From positions 16,498,038 through 16,562,037 of the forward strand of contig CM064552.1 in the NCBI GenBank assembly GCA_032716605.1: a DNA stretch of 64,000 nucleotides, given 5' to 3'. Below the pieces are notes generated by a model. It was not told where the DNA came from and did not search any database. It saw only the letters and a program-made list of their open reading frames with translations. This document shows positions 20,480 through 30,949 of the stretch, piece by piece (within the stretch, counting starts at the first letter, position 1; each line of letters opens with the position of its first letter). This DNA comes from Paralithodes platypus. Its lineage: Eukaryota; Arthropoda; Malacostraca; Decapoda; Lithodidae. The position numbers and the translations under genes are program-made.

Positions 20480-21191
20480 ATGCCCATCTGCCAGTCAACC
20501 TACCTAATTATGACTAAAACTAAAGAAAATAAACGTAAGTCCGATGAATCAAAACCGCACAGGACAAGGACAAATGCCCCCCACAATCTCAGACTTGCTA
20601 GTGTGAATGTTGGTAGTTTGAATCTGCGTGCGAATGAAGTGGCTGAGATGTGTGAGAGGAGGCGAGTGGACGTCTGCTGTACCCAGGAAACACTCTGGAA
20701 GAGGCATGGGGTACAGTGGATTGTCGGAAGGAGGAAAAGATATAGGATATACTGGATGGGTGTGGAGACTGATAAAGCGAAAGGAGGAGTGGGTGTTCTG
20801 GTGGCTGAAGAGCTGGCGGAAAGTGTGCTTCAGATTACGATAGTTAGTGAAAGGCTGATTGTTTTGAAGTTGAAAGTTGGTGAAAGAATTCTGAATGTGA
20901 TATCTGCATATCCACAGGCTGGTTTACAGAAAGAGATAAAAGAGGACTTCTGGAATTATACCGTTCGTGTCATTTCAGGCCTCTCGGAGAACGAAATAAC
21001 AATCGTTGGGGGGGGGGGGGGACCTCAATGGTCACGTGGGAGCATCTGCAGATGGATATGAGGGGGTACATGGAGGAAATGGTTATGGAAGGAGAAATCT
21101 AGAAGGCGATTATACAGTATATTGGAGTCCTGCGTTGCACTCAACATGGTTGTGTGTAACACAAAGTTCAAGAAAAGGTAGAGCCACCTGA
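20480..21191 (+). pseudogene. APE-type endonuclease of the RTE-like LINE
   Basis: The nuclease nicks target DNA to prime reverse transcription. Residues about 40-190 show LASVNVGSLNLRANEV, CCTQETLW (the catalytic glutamate motif), and VLKLKVGERILNVISAYPQ. A run of 14 G at 21008-21021 shifts the frame exactly at the GDLNGHVG motif, which continues in another frame to 21191. The C-terminal SDH motif appears as QHKLLVCDM at about 21325-21350 in the next frame. Confidence 0.8.
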
Positions 21192-21257
21192 TCACATATA
21201 ACTCTGGGGTCTCCAGTAGCCAAATAGATTACTTCTTGGTTAACAGGAGATTACTTC

Positions 21258-22364
21258 TTGGTTAACAGGAAAGACTGGAAACTAGTTCGAGATGTAAAGG
21301 TCATCCCGAGCGAAGAATGTATCCCCCAGCATAAGCTACTTGTGTGCGACATGAGCTTATACAGAGATCCTAAGCGCAAGAAGGTTTACATACCCAAAAG
21401 GAAAGTGTGGCTGCTGAAGGACAAGGAAGTTAGGGATAGGTTTCATAGTGAACTGGAGGTAATGAATAGAAATAAGGAAGCTAGGCCTAACGATGTAAAT
21501 AGTCAATGGAACTTTCTTAAGCATAGCCTTATCGCTGCCACTGACAAAGTCTGTGGGAAAACAAAGGGTCACCCCAGGAATAAGACCTCCTGGTGGTGGA
21601 ACGATGAGGTAGAACATGCTGTGAAAGAGAAAAGGAGAAGCTTCAAAGCATGGAAGAAAGGAGGCAGCAAGGAGGAATACCAGGCAGCTAAACGAACTGC
21701 CAAAGGAGTCATTTACAATGCTAAAAATCGCATTAAGGACCTGGTCCTCGAACAAGTGTGTAACACTGACAATCCCAATGGGATCTTCAACCTAGCTAGG
21801 CGAGTTAAAAATGACAGTAAGGATATTATAGGTGAACAGTGTGTTAGAAATGATAATGGGAAGATTGTGTATGCAGAAAATGAAATCAGAGAAGTATGGA
21901 AGGTACACTATGAACGATTGCTAAATGTAGAGTTTGAATGGGATAAGGAACAGCTTAGTATCGAAAAACCAATATCTGGGCCCCCTCCTTTGATAGCACC
22001 AGCTGTGGTGAGCGACGCAATCAATAAAATGAAGGACGGTAAAGCTCCAGGTTGCTCCGACATTGTCGCTGAGATGATAAAAGCCTCAGGGGAGATTGGT
22101 GTAAACTTAGTCACTGAGTTGATAAACACCATTATTAAAGATGAGAAAATCTCAGAGGATTGGCTCAAAAGTGTAATAGTAAATATATACAAAGGAAAAG
22201 TGGATGAGCTAGATAGAGGAAATTATAGGGGCCTGAAAATGCTTGACCAAATCATGAAGGTCTGTGAGAGAGTCCTTGAGGGTTTGATCAGGCAAAGCAT
22301 CTCTATTGATGATATGCAGTTTGGTTTTATGCCAGAAGGGGTACAACCGATGCTATCTTCATAG
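21258..22364 (+). pseudogene. RTE-like LINE: nuclease end, linker and RT N-terminus
   Basis: The 368-codon frame starts in the nuclease tail (VNRKDWKLVRDVKV, QHKLLVCDM), runs through a basic linker (WWWNDEVEHAVKEKRRSF) and enters the RT fingers (KMKDGKAPGCSDIVAEMIK, then NYRGLKMLDQIMKVCERVL). It stops at 22364 after FGFMPEG, where the intact family would continue GTTDAIF in another frame: a frameshift near 22340. Confidence 0.85.
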
Positions 22365-22414
22365 TCAGGCAGATACAGGAAAGATCCTTACTAAAAGGCA
22401 GGGATCTTTACTTT

Positions 22415-23653
22415 GTGTTTGTAGATCTGGAGAAGGCCTTTGATAGGGTGCCTAGAGATGTTGTGCAGTGGGCTATGACGAAACTTGGTGTGGAAGAGTG
22501 GCTGGTGCGTGTGATAATGAAGATGTATGAGGATTCGCGAAGTGCGGTGAGGGTGAAGGGTGTACTGAGCGATGAGTTCGCAGTCCGTGTTGGAGTCCAT
22601 CAGGGTTCAGTGTTAAGCCCCCTCCTCTTGGAGGCACTGTCTAGAGTTTTTAGAGGCGGACTCCCGTTGGAACTGTTTTATGCAGACGATTTAGTCCTAA
22701 TAGCTGACAGTATGCAAGATGCTGAGGCCAAATTCAGAGAGTGGAGAGAGGGCATGGCGAGCAAGGGTTTAAGAGTCAATATTAACAAAACCAAGGTTAT
22801 GCATTGTAGATTGAGACGAGGCAATGTGGAAAAGAGCGGTGCATACCCATGTGCAGTGTGTGGAAAGGGAGTGGGCATTAACTCAACTCAATTCAATGTA
22901 GCATCTGTCGATGTTGGGTACACCATGGGAGTAAGCGCTGTACAGTACTGTAGTAGAATAAAGGGGCCCCTGCCGAAGGATAAGTCAGAAATAGAGAAAT
23001 TTGAGTGCGTAGTGTGCAAAGGCGAGCTTGTGTTAAGTGATGATCCTGTGGCTGTGAATTTTGGAAATGAGTCTTTGGAGCTGGTGAACAAGTTTTGTTA
23101 CCTAGAAGATACCATCTCTGCCGGTGGTGGGGCCGAGGCTGCCACTGTTGCTAGAATTAGGTGTGGCTGGAGGAAGTTCAGAGAATTGATGCCAATCCTG
23201 ACCATGAAAAGAATGCCTCTCCCCCTGAAGGGAAAGGTGTATGCCTCATGTGTTAGAAGTGCAATGACTTATGCCTCAGAAACATGGGCCGTTAAAGTAG
23301 AGGATGTCAACAGAATGGAGAGTAATGAGATGAGAATGGTGAGATGGATGTGTGGGGCCAGGCTACAGGATAGAATAACAAATGTTGAGCTGAGGAGACG
23401 TTTAGGTATAAAGAGTATTAGCGAGGTGATGCGTACACGTAGACTGGGATGGTATGGACATGTGGAGAAAATGGATGAACAAAATTGGGTGAAAAAATGC
23501 AGGTCTGTGATTGTGGAGGGAGCTGCACCAAGGGGTGGACCGAGGAAGACCTGGGATCGGACTATACGCGCCGATCTCAAATCCAAGAACTTGACAAGTG
23601 AAGCAGCCCTTAACAGGGTTGTCTGGAACACCGCCATTAGGACAAGAGACTGA
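22415..23653 (+). pseudogene. RTE-like LINE: RT palm, Cys insert and C-terminal domain
   Basis: It shows FVDLEKAFDRVPRDV (motif A), VGVHQGSVLSPLL (motif B), and LFYADDLVLIA (motif C with catalytic DD). After the palm there is YPCAVCGKGVG and later FECVVCKGEL, remains of a paired-cysteine, PHD-like insert known in this LINE group; the middle cysteines are lost. The C-terminal part has MTYASETWAV and RRLGWYGHVEKM. A deletion shortens the segment after LSPLL. Confidence 0.85.
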
Positions 23654-23810
23654 AACTGCACTTATGTGTGGAACACTCAGTCTTAAAATTGCATGTATGT
23701 ATGTATTTACCTATTTGTATTTTTACCTATTTGTAGTTTACAGGAATTGAGCAGCGCTCGTGTTGTCCTGTCTTAGTTACTTTATAATCAATCCATTTTA
23801 CTTAGACAAG

Positions 23811-24231
23811 TGATGGGCTGGTCTATCAGAGTGAGAGCTGCGATCTCTGAGAGCGATCTCTGCCATACCCATAGCTTACTCTGACTGTTCCTTTTACTTA
23901 TATATCTTCTAGATCTCAAGTGACGGCGTCTTTTCCGTGGATCGACCTCCCTACTGCCAACCTAAAAGTTGGCAGATTGGGAGCCAAAGCATCACATTTT
24001 TCCCTTGCCCCTCAACTTTCCCTTCATAATTGCTGAGGGGCACAGGGCCTTGGGTGGGGCTTTGGTTTCCCGGGCGTTTCCGCGCTCTCCTCAGCTCCCT
24101 GCCTTAGAGTGGCTTCGGTCACCCGGGCTTTGTTAGTGGTAAGCAGGGAGGGTTTGTGGGGGCGCTCTATGGCCTTGGCCTTGCTCGGGACCTTGAGGCT
24201 GTTCGGCCAGGCAGCCTGGAGAACAACAACA
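23811..24231 (+). mobile_element. SINE-like element, 5'-truncated copy with 11 bp duplication
   Basis: The duplication acttagacaag lies at 23800-23810 and 24232-24242. The element starts tgatgggctggtctatcag and ends gaacaacaacaa. A 16 bp local duplication (gagctgcgatctctgagagcgatctct) distinguishes it from the other copies. Confidence 0.92.
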
Positions 24232-24294
24232 ACTTAGACAAGTATCGTAATGGATATTCCCAGTTCCCAGTATTTTGGACTAACATATCATAAC

Positions 24295-25563
24295 TTATGT
24301 TGCCCTATTTCCATATTTACTTTTATCCAACCTAGATTTGAACATGTCAATGTTCCTCGCTCTCACCACCTCCTCCTCCAAGTTGTTCCAAGTCTCTATA
24401 CTCCTATATGGGAAGCTGAATTTCTTTGTGTCCTTACGACATCTGCCCTTCCTCAGCTTAAACTCGTGCCCTCTTGTCCTTCCATTATCCCTCACGAATA
24501 GATCTTCCCTATCTACTCGTTCCAAACTTTTTACTCCCTTGAACATCGTTATTAAGTCGCCTCGTTCCCTTCTCTCTTTCAAGGTAGGCAGTTGTAGTGT
24601 CTTAAGTCTTTCCTCATATGTCAACTCCTTCAATCTTGGGATCATCTTCGTTGCTATCCTTTGGACTTTCTCTAATTTGTTTATATGTTTTTTCAAATGT
24701 GGTGACCATATCACTGCTGCATATTCTAATCTTGGTCTTATCATAGTCATTATCAGTTTTCTTAACATTTCTTCATCCAAATAGTTAAATGCCACTCTCA
24801 TATTGGTTATTACTCCATATGCTCCTCCAATGATCATGTTAATATGCTTCTCCGGGGATAGATCATCTTGTATTATCACTCCAAGGTCCTTCTCATGCCG
24901 TGTTTTGCCGATTATTTCAATTCCTAATTTGTACTCCCAGCTTGGCCTTATCTCACTTGTTCCCACTTCCAAAACATGACACTTTTCTGCATTGAAACTC
25001 ATTTTCCAGGTTTGGCTCCATCTGTGCAACTCATCTAGGTCCTTTTGAAGATCCTGACAACTTTCTATACAGGTGACATTCTTCATGATCTTAGCGTCAT
25101 CCGCAAACATATTCATATGACTATTCAAGTTTTCTGGCATGTCGTTTACATAAAGTAGGAACATTATCGGACCCAACACTGATCCCTGTGTCACACTCCT
25201 CCACTGTGAATATTCGTCTCGTATCGTGGTCCTCATTTCTCTTCCTATTAAAAAGTTTTCCATCCATTTTAACATCCTACCATGTACACCTCCAACAACC
25301 TGCAATTTCCACAATAACCTTTTGTGAGGCACCCTGTCAAAGGCCTTTTTCAGGTCCAGGTAAACACAGTCAACCCATCCCTCTCTCTCCTGTGTAACAT
25401 CTACAACTCTGCTATAAAAGCTTAATAAATTAGATACACAAGATCTCCCTTCCCTGAATCCAAACTGTTTCTCGCTAAGCACCCCCTGTCCCTCAATGAA
25501 GTGTGTCCACTTTTTCCTTATAATTTTCTCACAAATTTTACAAACAATGCTGGTGAGGGACAC
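24295..25563 (-). pseudogene. CR1/Jockey-like LINE reverse transcriptase
   Basis: A 422-codon frame covers most of the RT: FGFREGRSCVSNLLSFY, CVYLDLKKAFDRVPHKRLL (motif A), TQGSVLGPIMFLLYVND (motif B), and MFADDAKI (motif C). The C-terminal region has RLEYAAVIWSPHLKKHI and CRKDTKKFSFPYRSIETWN, typical of CR1/L2/Jockey-group LINEs. The frame is broken from its N-terminal part at about 25565. The family clade within the Jockey superfamily is not resolved. Confidence 0.85.
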
Positions 25564-25573
25564 CGGTCTGTAG

Positions 25574-25903
25574 TTAAGCGGATTTTCTGTCTCCTCCTTT
25601 GTAAATTGGTACTATGTTAGCTCTCTTCCATTCCACTGGCAGGTCTCCCTCATTCAGTGAAGATTTGATGATTTCATAGATTGGTTCCACTAACTCTTCC
25701 GCACATTCTTTGAGGATCCATCCAGCCACTCCATCTGGTCCCATTGATTTCCTCACGTCCAAATCCTGCATCAATATCAGCACTTCACTTTTTGTCACTT
25801 TCATTTCAGGCATCTGTGGTGTTCTCATTTCTCTATCAGGTTCTATAAACTCCTCCTCTTTTACAAACACTGACTGAAGCTTTTCATTCATAACTTCACA
25901 CAA
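25574..25903 (-). pseudogene. CR1/Jockey-like LINE, RT N-terminal part
   Basis: It encodes KKSEVLILMQDLDVRKSMGP-type finger motifs (DVRKSMGPDGVAGWILK) and LPVEWKRANIVPIYKGG. It continues into the frame at 25563 after a one-base shift at about 25565-25575. The stretch 25904-26500 encodes further linker sequence with stops. Confidence 0.75.
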
Positions 25904-26517
25904 TTCTTTATCTTTCTCATAGCTGTTTGTTCCAACTCTTAGTCTGACAATACCTTCTTTTGTTTTATTTTTCCATTTACAAATCTATAAAATAGTTTTG
26001 GCTAATTTTTGCACTTCTCTACAATATTCCTTTCATATTTATATTGTTCCTCGCGTCGTATCTTTACGTATTCATTTCTTTTCTCCTTGTACTTATTCCA
26101 GTTATTTTCACTATGTCTCTTCCGTGCTATATTCCAGGCTCGGTTTCTTCTATCCTGTGCCTTACTACATCTTATATTGAACCATTCTTTTTCCTTCTTT
26201 ACCCCTGATTGGAACCTTGGGACATATTTATGTATCCCTTCCTCATATACTTTCAGGAAAAGTCTATTTGTCTTGAACCATTTCCAGGCTTTCTAGTTCC
26301 TTCCAATTTATACTTTGGAAATAATGTTTCAATGATTTAAAATCAGTTTTAGCATAATTGTGTATTTATTTTATGTCCTTCATTTCTCTCCTAATTTTTT
26401 CCCAAATCCATCTCCATTTCTAAAATCTTGTGATCACTTTTTCCCAAGGGACAACGATAATTTATCTTTCTAACATCATGTGGATCACTGGTGAAGACTA
26501 GGTCTAGCCTGGATGGT

Positions 26518-27414
26518 TCATCCATCCCTCTGATTCGTGTGTTTTCTCTTAACATGTTGTGTTAACATGTTTTCTGTTACTAGATTCAGTAATTTACTGC
26601 CCCAAGATTCATTATTATTTCCCGCATCTAACCCTTCCCAATTGACTTCCTTACAATTGAAATCACCTGTTAATAATAATTTATTTCTCCTATTAAATTC
26701 ATTTTTAAGCGAGAAAATTTTATTTCTAATTAACTTAATTAATAATTTAGACCATGCTTCTAGTTCTCTCGCATCGCAGCACGCAATTTTTAACAATTTA
26801 TCTTTTAATTTATTGACTGAAAAAACAATATCTTTTAAAATTATGTCCCATGTTACTTTATTACGCCCTATTCTAAATTTAAACCCTTTACGACATAGCT
26901 CCGCTAATTTGTCGTTTGCAAAATGTTTAACTAGTTCTACATCACCTGTTAATATGTGACATATCGGACTATAAATGAACTTTGCTAGTGCATCACGTCT
27001 GCTAGCTGTCATATCCATGACTCTTTCACACACGTATTTATTATTATTGAAAATATCATTATCTGAAAGATTCCCTAAAACTTTATTATAATTACAAATA
27101 ATAGACCCAACAGGTCGTTCATATAAATACACTATTAATGGTTTGAAATCTTTACAACCATCTGGTAACATGGACTTAACTTTCTTTGAATTAATAAGAC
27201 TGTTAACATTAATTTTGTCTAAAATTTTAGAGGAATAATTTAAAGTGGACATGACTTTATCTTTAATACGGTTATCTTTGGATTTCTTAGAATTAGCTCT
27301 GATATATCCCATAAAAGCAAAGACTATATTCTTAAATTTATTTGTGAAATTATGTTTATTGTTTAGAATATTTTCTATAAAAGGAGCAAAACTTTTCTTT
27401 TGTAGGCCTTTCAA
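26518..27414 (-). pseudogene. Chimeric frame: Penelope-like middle region fused to LINE endonuclease
   Basis: Of the 298 codons, about the first 240 match the Penelope-like region between nuclease and RT (also at 15655-16780), and the last about 55 are a LINE APE nuclease fragment (LLLTGDFNCKEVNW). The junction is near 26700. The in-frame fusion is most simply a by-product of a 5'-truncated LINE insertion, not a working protein. Confidence 0.8.
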
Positions 27415-27444
27415 TGAATCTTTTAATTTTTTAATTCCGAAATT

Positions 27445-27666
27445 TCAATGTAATGAATATAAATTATTAACAATAATTTTAATATCAGACCTGTTTTTCT
27501 TTTTATTAAATGTATTTAGTCTTCTATTACCGTGTCTACCAGGTCTTCTGTTTAAAACAGGGAAGTTAAAATATGGGTTATTAAAATCGTTTTTTAATAA
27601 ATCTTTATACAAAATGTTGCCTACATTTTTTATTTGATTGTTAAGTCCAAATGGATAGATGGTCAT
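27445..27666 (-). pseudogene. Penelope-like linker after the GIY-YIG domain
   Basis: It encodes WIGKLMTIYPFGLNNQIKNV (starting slightly upstream of the first ATG) and LNRRPGRHGNRRLN. The basic RRPGRHGNRR cluster may contact nucleic acid, but that is inference. It joins the 27414 frame after a frameshift at about 27440. Confidence 0.65.
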
Positions 27667-27725
27667 TAATTTTCCAATCCAATAATTTTCTCTATCTAAA
27701 ACATTTTGATTACTTTGAACAATTT

Positions 27726-28028
27726 CTATAATTTTGTATTTACAATCAAATTTAGTACAATCTGTGTTAAAATGCTTATACAGTATAGAAGAATCTTGGA
27801 GTCGATGCCGTTCTTAATTCCTGATCTATGCCCGTAGGCTCTTTCTCTTAAACATTGCTCCGTCTTTCCAACATATTGTATACCACATTTATCACAGGTT
27901 ATTAAATAGATAACATTCTTTACTTTACATGGAGATGTTACATTAACAGAAGAATTTAAAAACAAAAATTTTGTATTGGTAATGTAACTTTTAAAAAATG
28001 TTTGATGTTCAAAATCAAATTCATTCAC
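27726..28028 (-). pseudogene. GIY-YIG endonuclease domain of the Penelope-like element
   Basis: GIY-YIG nucleases nick DNA; in Penelope-like elements this is thought to prime reverse transcription. Residues about 38-70 read KNVIYLITCDKCGIQYVGKT and CLRERAYGHRSGI, with the conserved YL-I, QYVGKT and arginine of the family, and a CDKC pair just before the second motif, as in known Penelope-like nucleases. The frame breaks at about 27790 after GIDSKILLY. It lies upstream of the middle region, so it is N-terminal to the RT. Confidence 0.85.
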
Positions 28029-28558
28029 ACAGAGTTTACATTTACAGTTATCATCGAAAAGACGCCGGTTATTTTCATTAGTATTATTAATTTTTAAGTT
28101 TTTGTAATTTTGCCGGGTGCGAGGGTACAGAGAATTATTCTAACACATAGTCCGTGGCCGGTCCTGGTTCGTCAACGAATACAAGTAAAGGAAGGGACAG
28201 TACATGGGGAACACGTCTTATACTAATGTTGCCACTAGTACAGACCGGCCTCACATCTATACTGTCCCTGAACCTATATAAATTAAAATGTGAAACTTGC
28301 AAACTAAACAAACAAAAATTGGGACAAGGACAATATAAAGTCAAATTAAATTATCAAAATCGCTATGTGGAAACAACGCTTACTAAAATGAAAATTATTA
28401 AATAAAAGAACACAATCCACCACATAGGGTGTACATTACTACATGAGCAAGTTAATCTGTTTCCCAAGCAAGCTAATCGCACATATAACAACACACTATC
28501 GTCACGTTAAAGGAAGTAGTCAAGTTTGGGAAGATAATATTCTTAAATTTATTAGTGA

Positions 28559-30318
28559 AATAAGAGAGGTAATAAAAGTTTTAGTGAGTTAGAGAAGAGT
28601 GCAAAAGAGAGGGAGTACAAGGAAAGACTAAATGAAAAGTGGATGGAAGTGAGAGAAGTAGAGGTTGAATGGCAACAGTTTAAAGAAGGAGTGAAAGCAA
28701 GTGCAGAAGTAGTATGCGGCAAAAGCAAAGTAGGAGGTAGAGGTATCAGGAAGGGAAGCGAGTGGGGGACTGATACGGTGAGAAAGGCAGTTGAGGAGAA
28801 GAGACAGTGTTTTGAGAGGGTTTTACAGGATGGTAGTGTTGAGGTATGGGAGAGGTACAAGGAGAAAAGGAGAGAGGCAAAAAGGAAAATTAGAGAAGCG
28901 AAAAAAGATGCAAACGAAAGGTGGGGTCAAAGGTTGAGTGAGAATTTTGAAGAACGGAAGAAGATGTTCTGGAAGGAGGTAAATAGAGTAAGGAAAGGAG
29001 GACAAAAGAGGGAAGAGTCAGTGAAAGATGCAAATGGAGAATTACTAGTGGAACCAGTTGAAGTGAGGAAAAGATATGCCGAGTATTTTGAATCTTTGCT
29101 AAAAGCAAGAGATGGAAGAGAAGCAGTGATTGAAGCAGTGGTTGATGGAGATAGGTTACCCAGGCCACCCAGGTGGCAGGGAATGAATGAAAGGATTGAG
29201 GAAAATGAGGTGAAAGAAGCAGTGAAACAATTGAAAGTGGGAAAAGCAGAAGGTTTGGATGGTATTGCTGTGGAGTGTATACAGAAGGGTGGAGATGTGA
29301 TAATAGATTGGTTGGTGAGACTTTCAATGTGTGCTTTGTGATGTCAAGGGTACCAATAGACTGGAAGAGTGCATGTATTGTGCCGTTGTACAAGGGGAAG
29401 GGTGATCGGCAGGAGTGTTCAAGTTATAGAGGTATTAGTTTATCAGTGGTTGGAAAGCTGTATGGCAGGGTGTTGATAGAGAGGATAATAAAATGTACGG
29501 AAGTTACAATAGGAGAAGAACAGTGCGGTTTTAGGAGAGAAAGAGGGTGCGTGGATCAGATGTTTGCAGTAAGACAGTTATGCGAGAAGTATTTAGAGAA
29601 GCATAAGGAGATATTTTGGGCTTTTATGGATTTGGAAAAAGCGTATGATCGTGTGGATCGTGAAGCAATGTGGAAGGTGTTAAGGATTTATGAAATTGGA
29701 GGAAATTTGTTGGAAGTAGTTAAGAGTTTTTAGGAAGGGAGCAGAGCATGTGTTAGAGTAGGAAATGGCGAGTTGAGTGAATGGTTTGAGGTAAAGGTAG
29801 GTTTGCGAAAGGGTTGTGTATTGTCACCATGGCTGTTTAATATGTTTATGGATGGTGTGGTGAGGGAGGTGAAAATGAGAACTATGGGAAGAGGATTGAG
29901 TTTAGTAGGAAAGAATGGTAGAGATTGGGAGTTGAATCAGTTGCTGTTCGCTGATGACACAGCGTTGGTGGCGGATGCTGAGGAGAAATTGCAGCGGGTA
30001 GTCAAAGAATTTGTAGTGGTTTGTGGGAGGAGGAAACTGAAGGTGAACATCAATAAAAGTAAAGTAATGGTGTGTAATTGGGGTGATCGTAGGGTGAATC
30101 TAGATGTGAGGCTGGATGGGGAAATATTGGAACAAGTAAGAGTGTTTTAAATATCTAGGAGGATCGATAAGCAGGAGTGGAGGTATGGAAATGGAGGTAA
30201 ACCAGAGAGTGTGTGAAGGAAGGAAGGTTTTCGGAGCAATGGGAAGTATGTGGAAAACGAGAAATCTCAGAATGAAAGTAAAAAGTGCAATGTATCAAGG
30301 AATTGTTGTGCCAACAGT
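28559..30318 (+). mobile_element. RTE-like LINE, linker to RT C-terminus, cut by BEL/Pao
   Basis: It starts inside the LINE linker, abutting a Penelope fragment, and is cut at 30318 by the LTR of the BEL/Pao element, within the IVVPTV segment that precedes the YGSEAW motif. Frames at 28643-29341, 29275-29733, 29773-30150 and 30185-30318 are successive pieces of one protein. Confidence 0.8.
28643..30318 (+). pseudogene. RTE-like LINE protein, frameshifted
   Basis: The linker (VEVEWQQFKEGVKASAEVVC) leads to RT fingers (VKQLKVGKAEGLDGIAVE), SYRGISLSVVGKLYGRVL, CGFRRERGCVDQMFAVRQ, FWAFMDLEKAYDRVDREAM (motif A), VGLRKGCVLSPWLFNMF (motif B), and LLFADDTALVAD (motif C). Frameshifts occur at about 29300 and 30150, and an in-frame stop occurs at 29731. 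Catalytic residues are kept but the protein cannot be made whole. Confidence 0.85.
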
Positions 30319-30882
30319 TGTCGGGAATTTAGATAAAGAGGTTAAATTGCATATCACTGGTACATGAAATATCCCCACAAATAGTTATAATATATTTACC
30401 AACGACGTAGTCGATGGGTGTAATCCAGTCCCCCACACACGGCTAATTCAATTGCATGACATGTAGGAATGTTCACATAATACAATATCGATACAATGAA
30501 CTTAGCTTAGAGGAGTGGTGATGTAGGACTGTTGTTATAGATTAGTATTTGTAGCACATGGTGAACTGTGGGTTGAGTCAGAGCCGCGGGGAAGATGTTG
30601 GCTGTATGGTGTTAATTGAGAGACTAAAGGGCCGGCGTCCGATCGCTTCGCGAAATTACATATGGCTGCCGGCTCATAATAATTATAACCCATAACTTGG
30701 TTTCATGATACATCTAGAGCTGATGTAGATATTTATACATTACAGTTAATATTTAACCTATACTTAAGAATAAACTACAATACACAAAGAACCAGCCGAA
30801 ATCGTACATGCGATACGATACCGCCAAATTCAAATGTCCTATTGGACCTAAAACTGTCGGGATCATTACCCTATTCCCGACA
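30319..30882 (-). repeat. BEL/Pao 3' LTR
   Basis: On the minus strand the LTR starts TGTCGGGAATAGGG (30882) and ends TCCCGACA (30319), giving 8 bp inverted tips with the TG...CA rule. It is preceded on that strand by ggtggcgggcaata, a plausible polypurine tract. It cuts the LINE at 28559-30318. No matching 5' LTR is present, so the length rests on the tips. Confidence 0.75.
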
Positions 30883-30949
30883 TATTGCCCGCCACCAAAA
30901 ATGATATACAGGAGCTATATACAGAGAAAAAAAAAAAAGGACATCGAAG

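Larger units (their letters stand above)
20369..23706 (+). mobile_element. RTE-like LINE, nearly full length, defective
   Basis: The element has a 5' leader (20369-20510), APE endonuclease, RT, a cysteine-rich insert, the C-terminal domain and a 3' end in a TGTA repeat (about 23690-23706). It interrupts a Penelope RT. At least three lesions are visible: a G-run frameshift at 21008-21021, a frameshift near 22340 before the RT palm, and a deletion within the palm at about 22625. Confidence 0.85.
23707..26700 (-). mobile_element. CR1/Jockey-like LINE, 5'-truncated, split by a SINE-like element
   Basis: On the minus strand it runs from an endonuclease fragment (TGDFNCKEVNWEG at about 26690) through RT to a 3' UTR with aactacaaataggtaaa repeats ending in ACAT units at about 23707. 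The SINE-like element 23811-24231 lies in its 3' UTR. It meets the RTE-like LINE tail to tail. Stops and frameshifts occur at about 26520-25904 and 25565-25575. Confidence 0.8.
26700..28540 (-). mobile_element. Penelope-like element, 5' half with GIY-YIG nuclease
   Basis: Reading the minus strand: 5' region (28540-28270), GIY-YIG domain (28028-27726), linker (27666-27445), then the conserved middle region (27414-26700). The other copies show that this middle region is followed by the RT. The order nuclease, middle region, RT is the permuted order of Naiad-type Penelope-like elements. A 110-130 bp insertion of unknown kind lies at about 28115-28265. Confidence 0.75.

Noticed and set aside
28154..28405. 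Plus-strand frame with CETCKLNK motif
   Set aside because: It is antisense to the 5' region of the Penelope-like element, recurs only as part of that repeat, and is broken in other copies.
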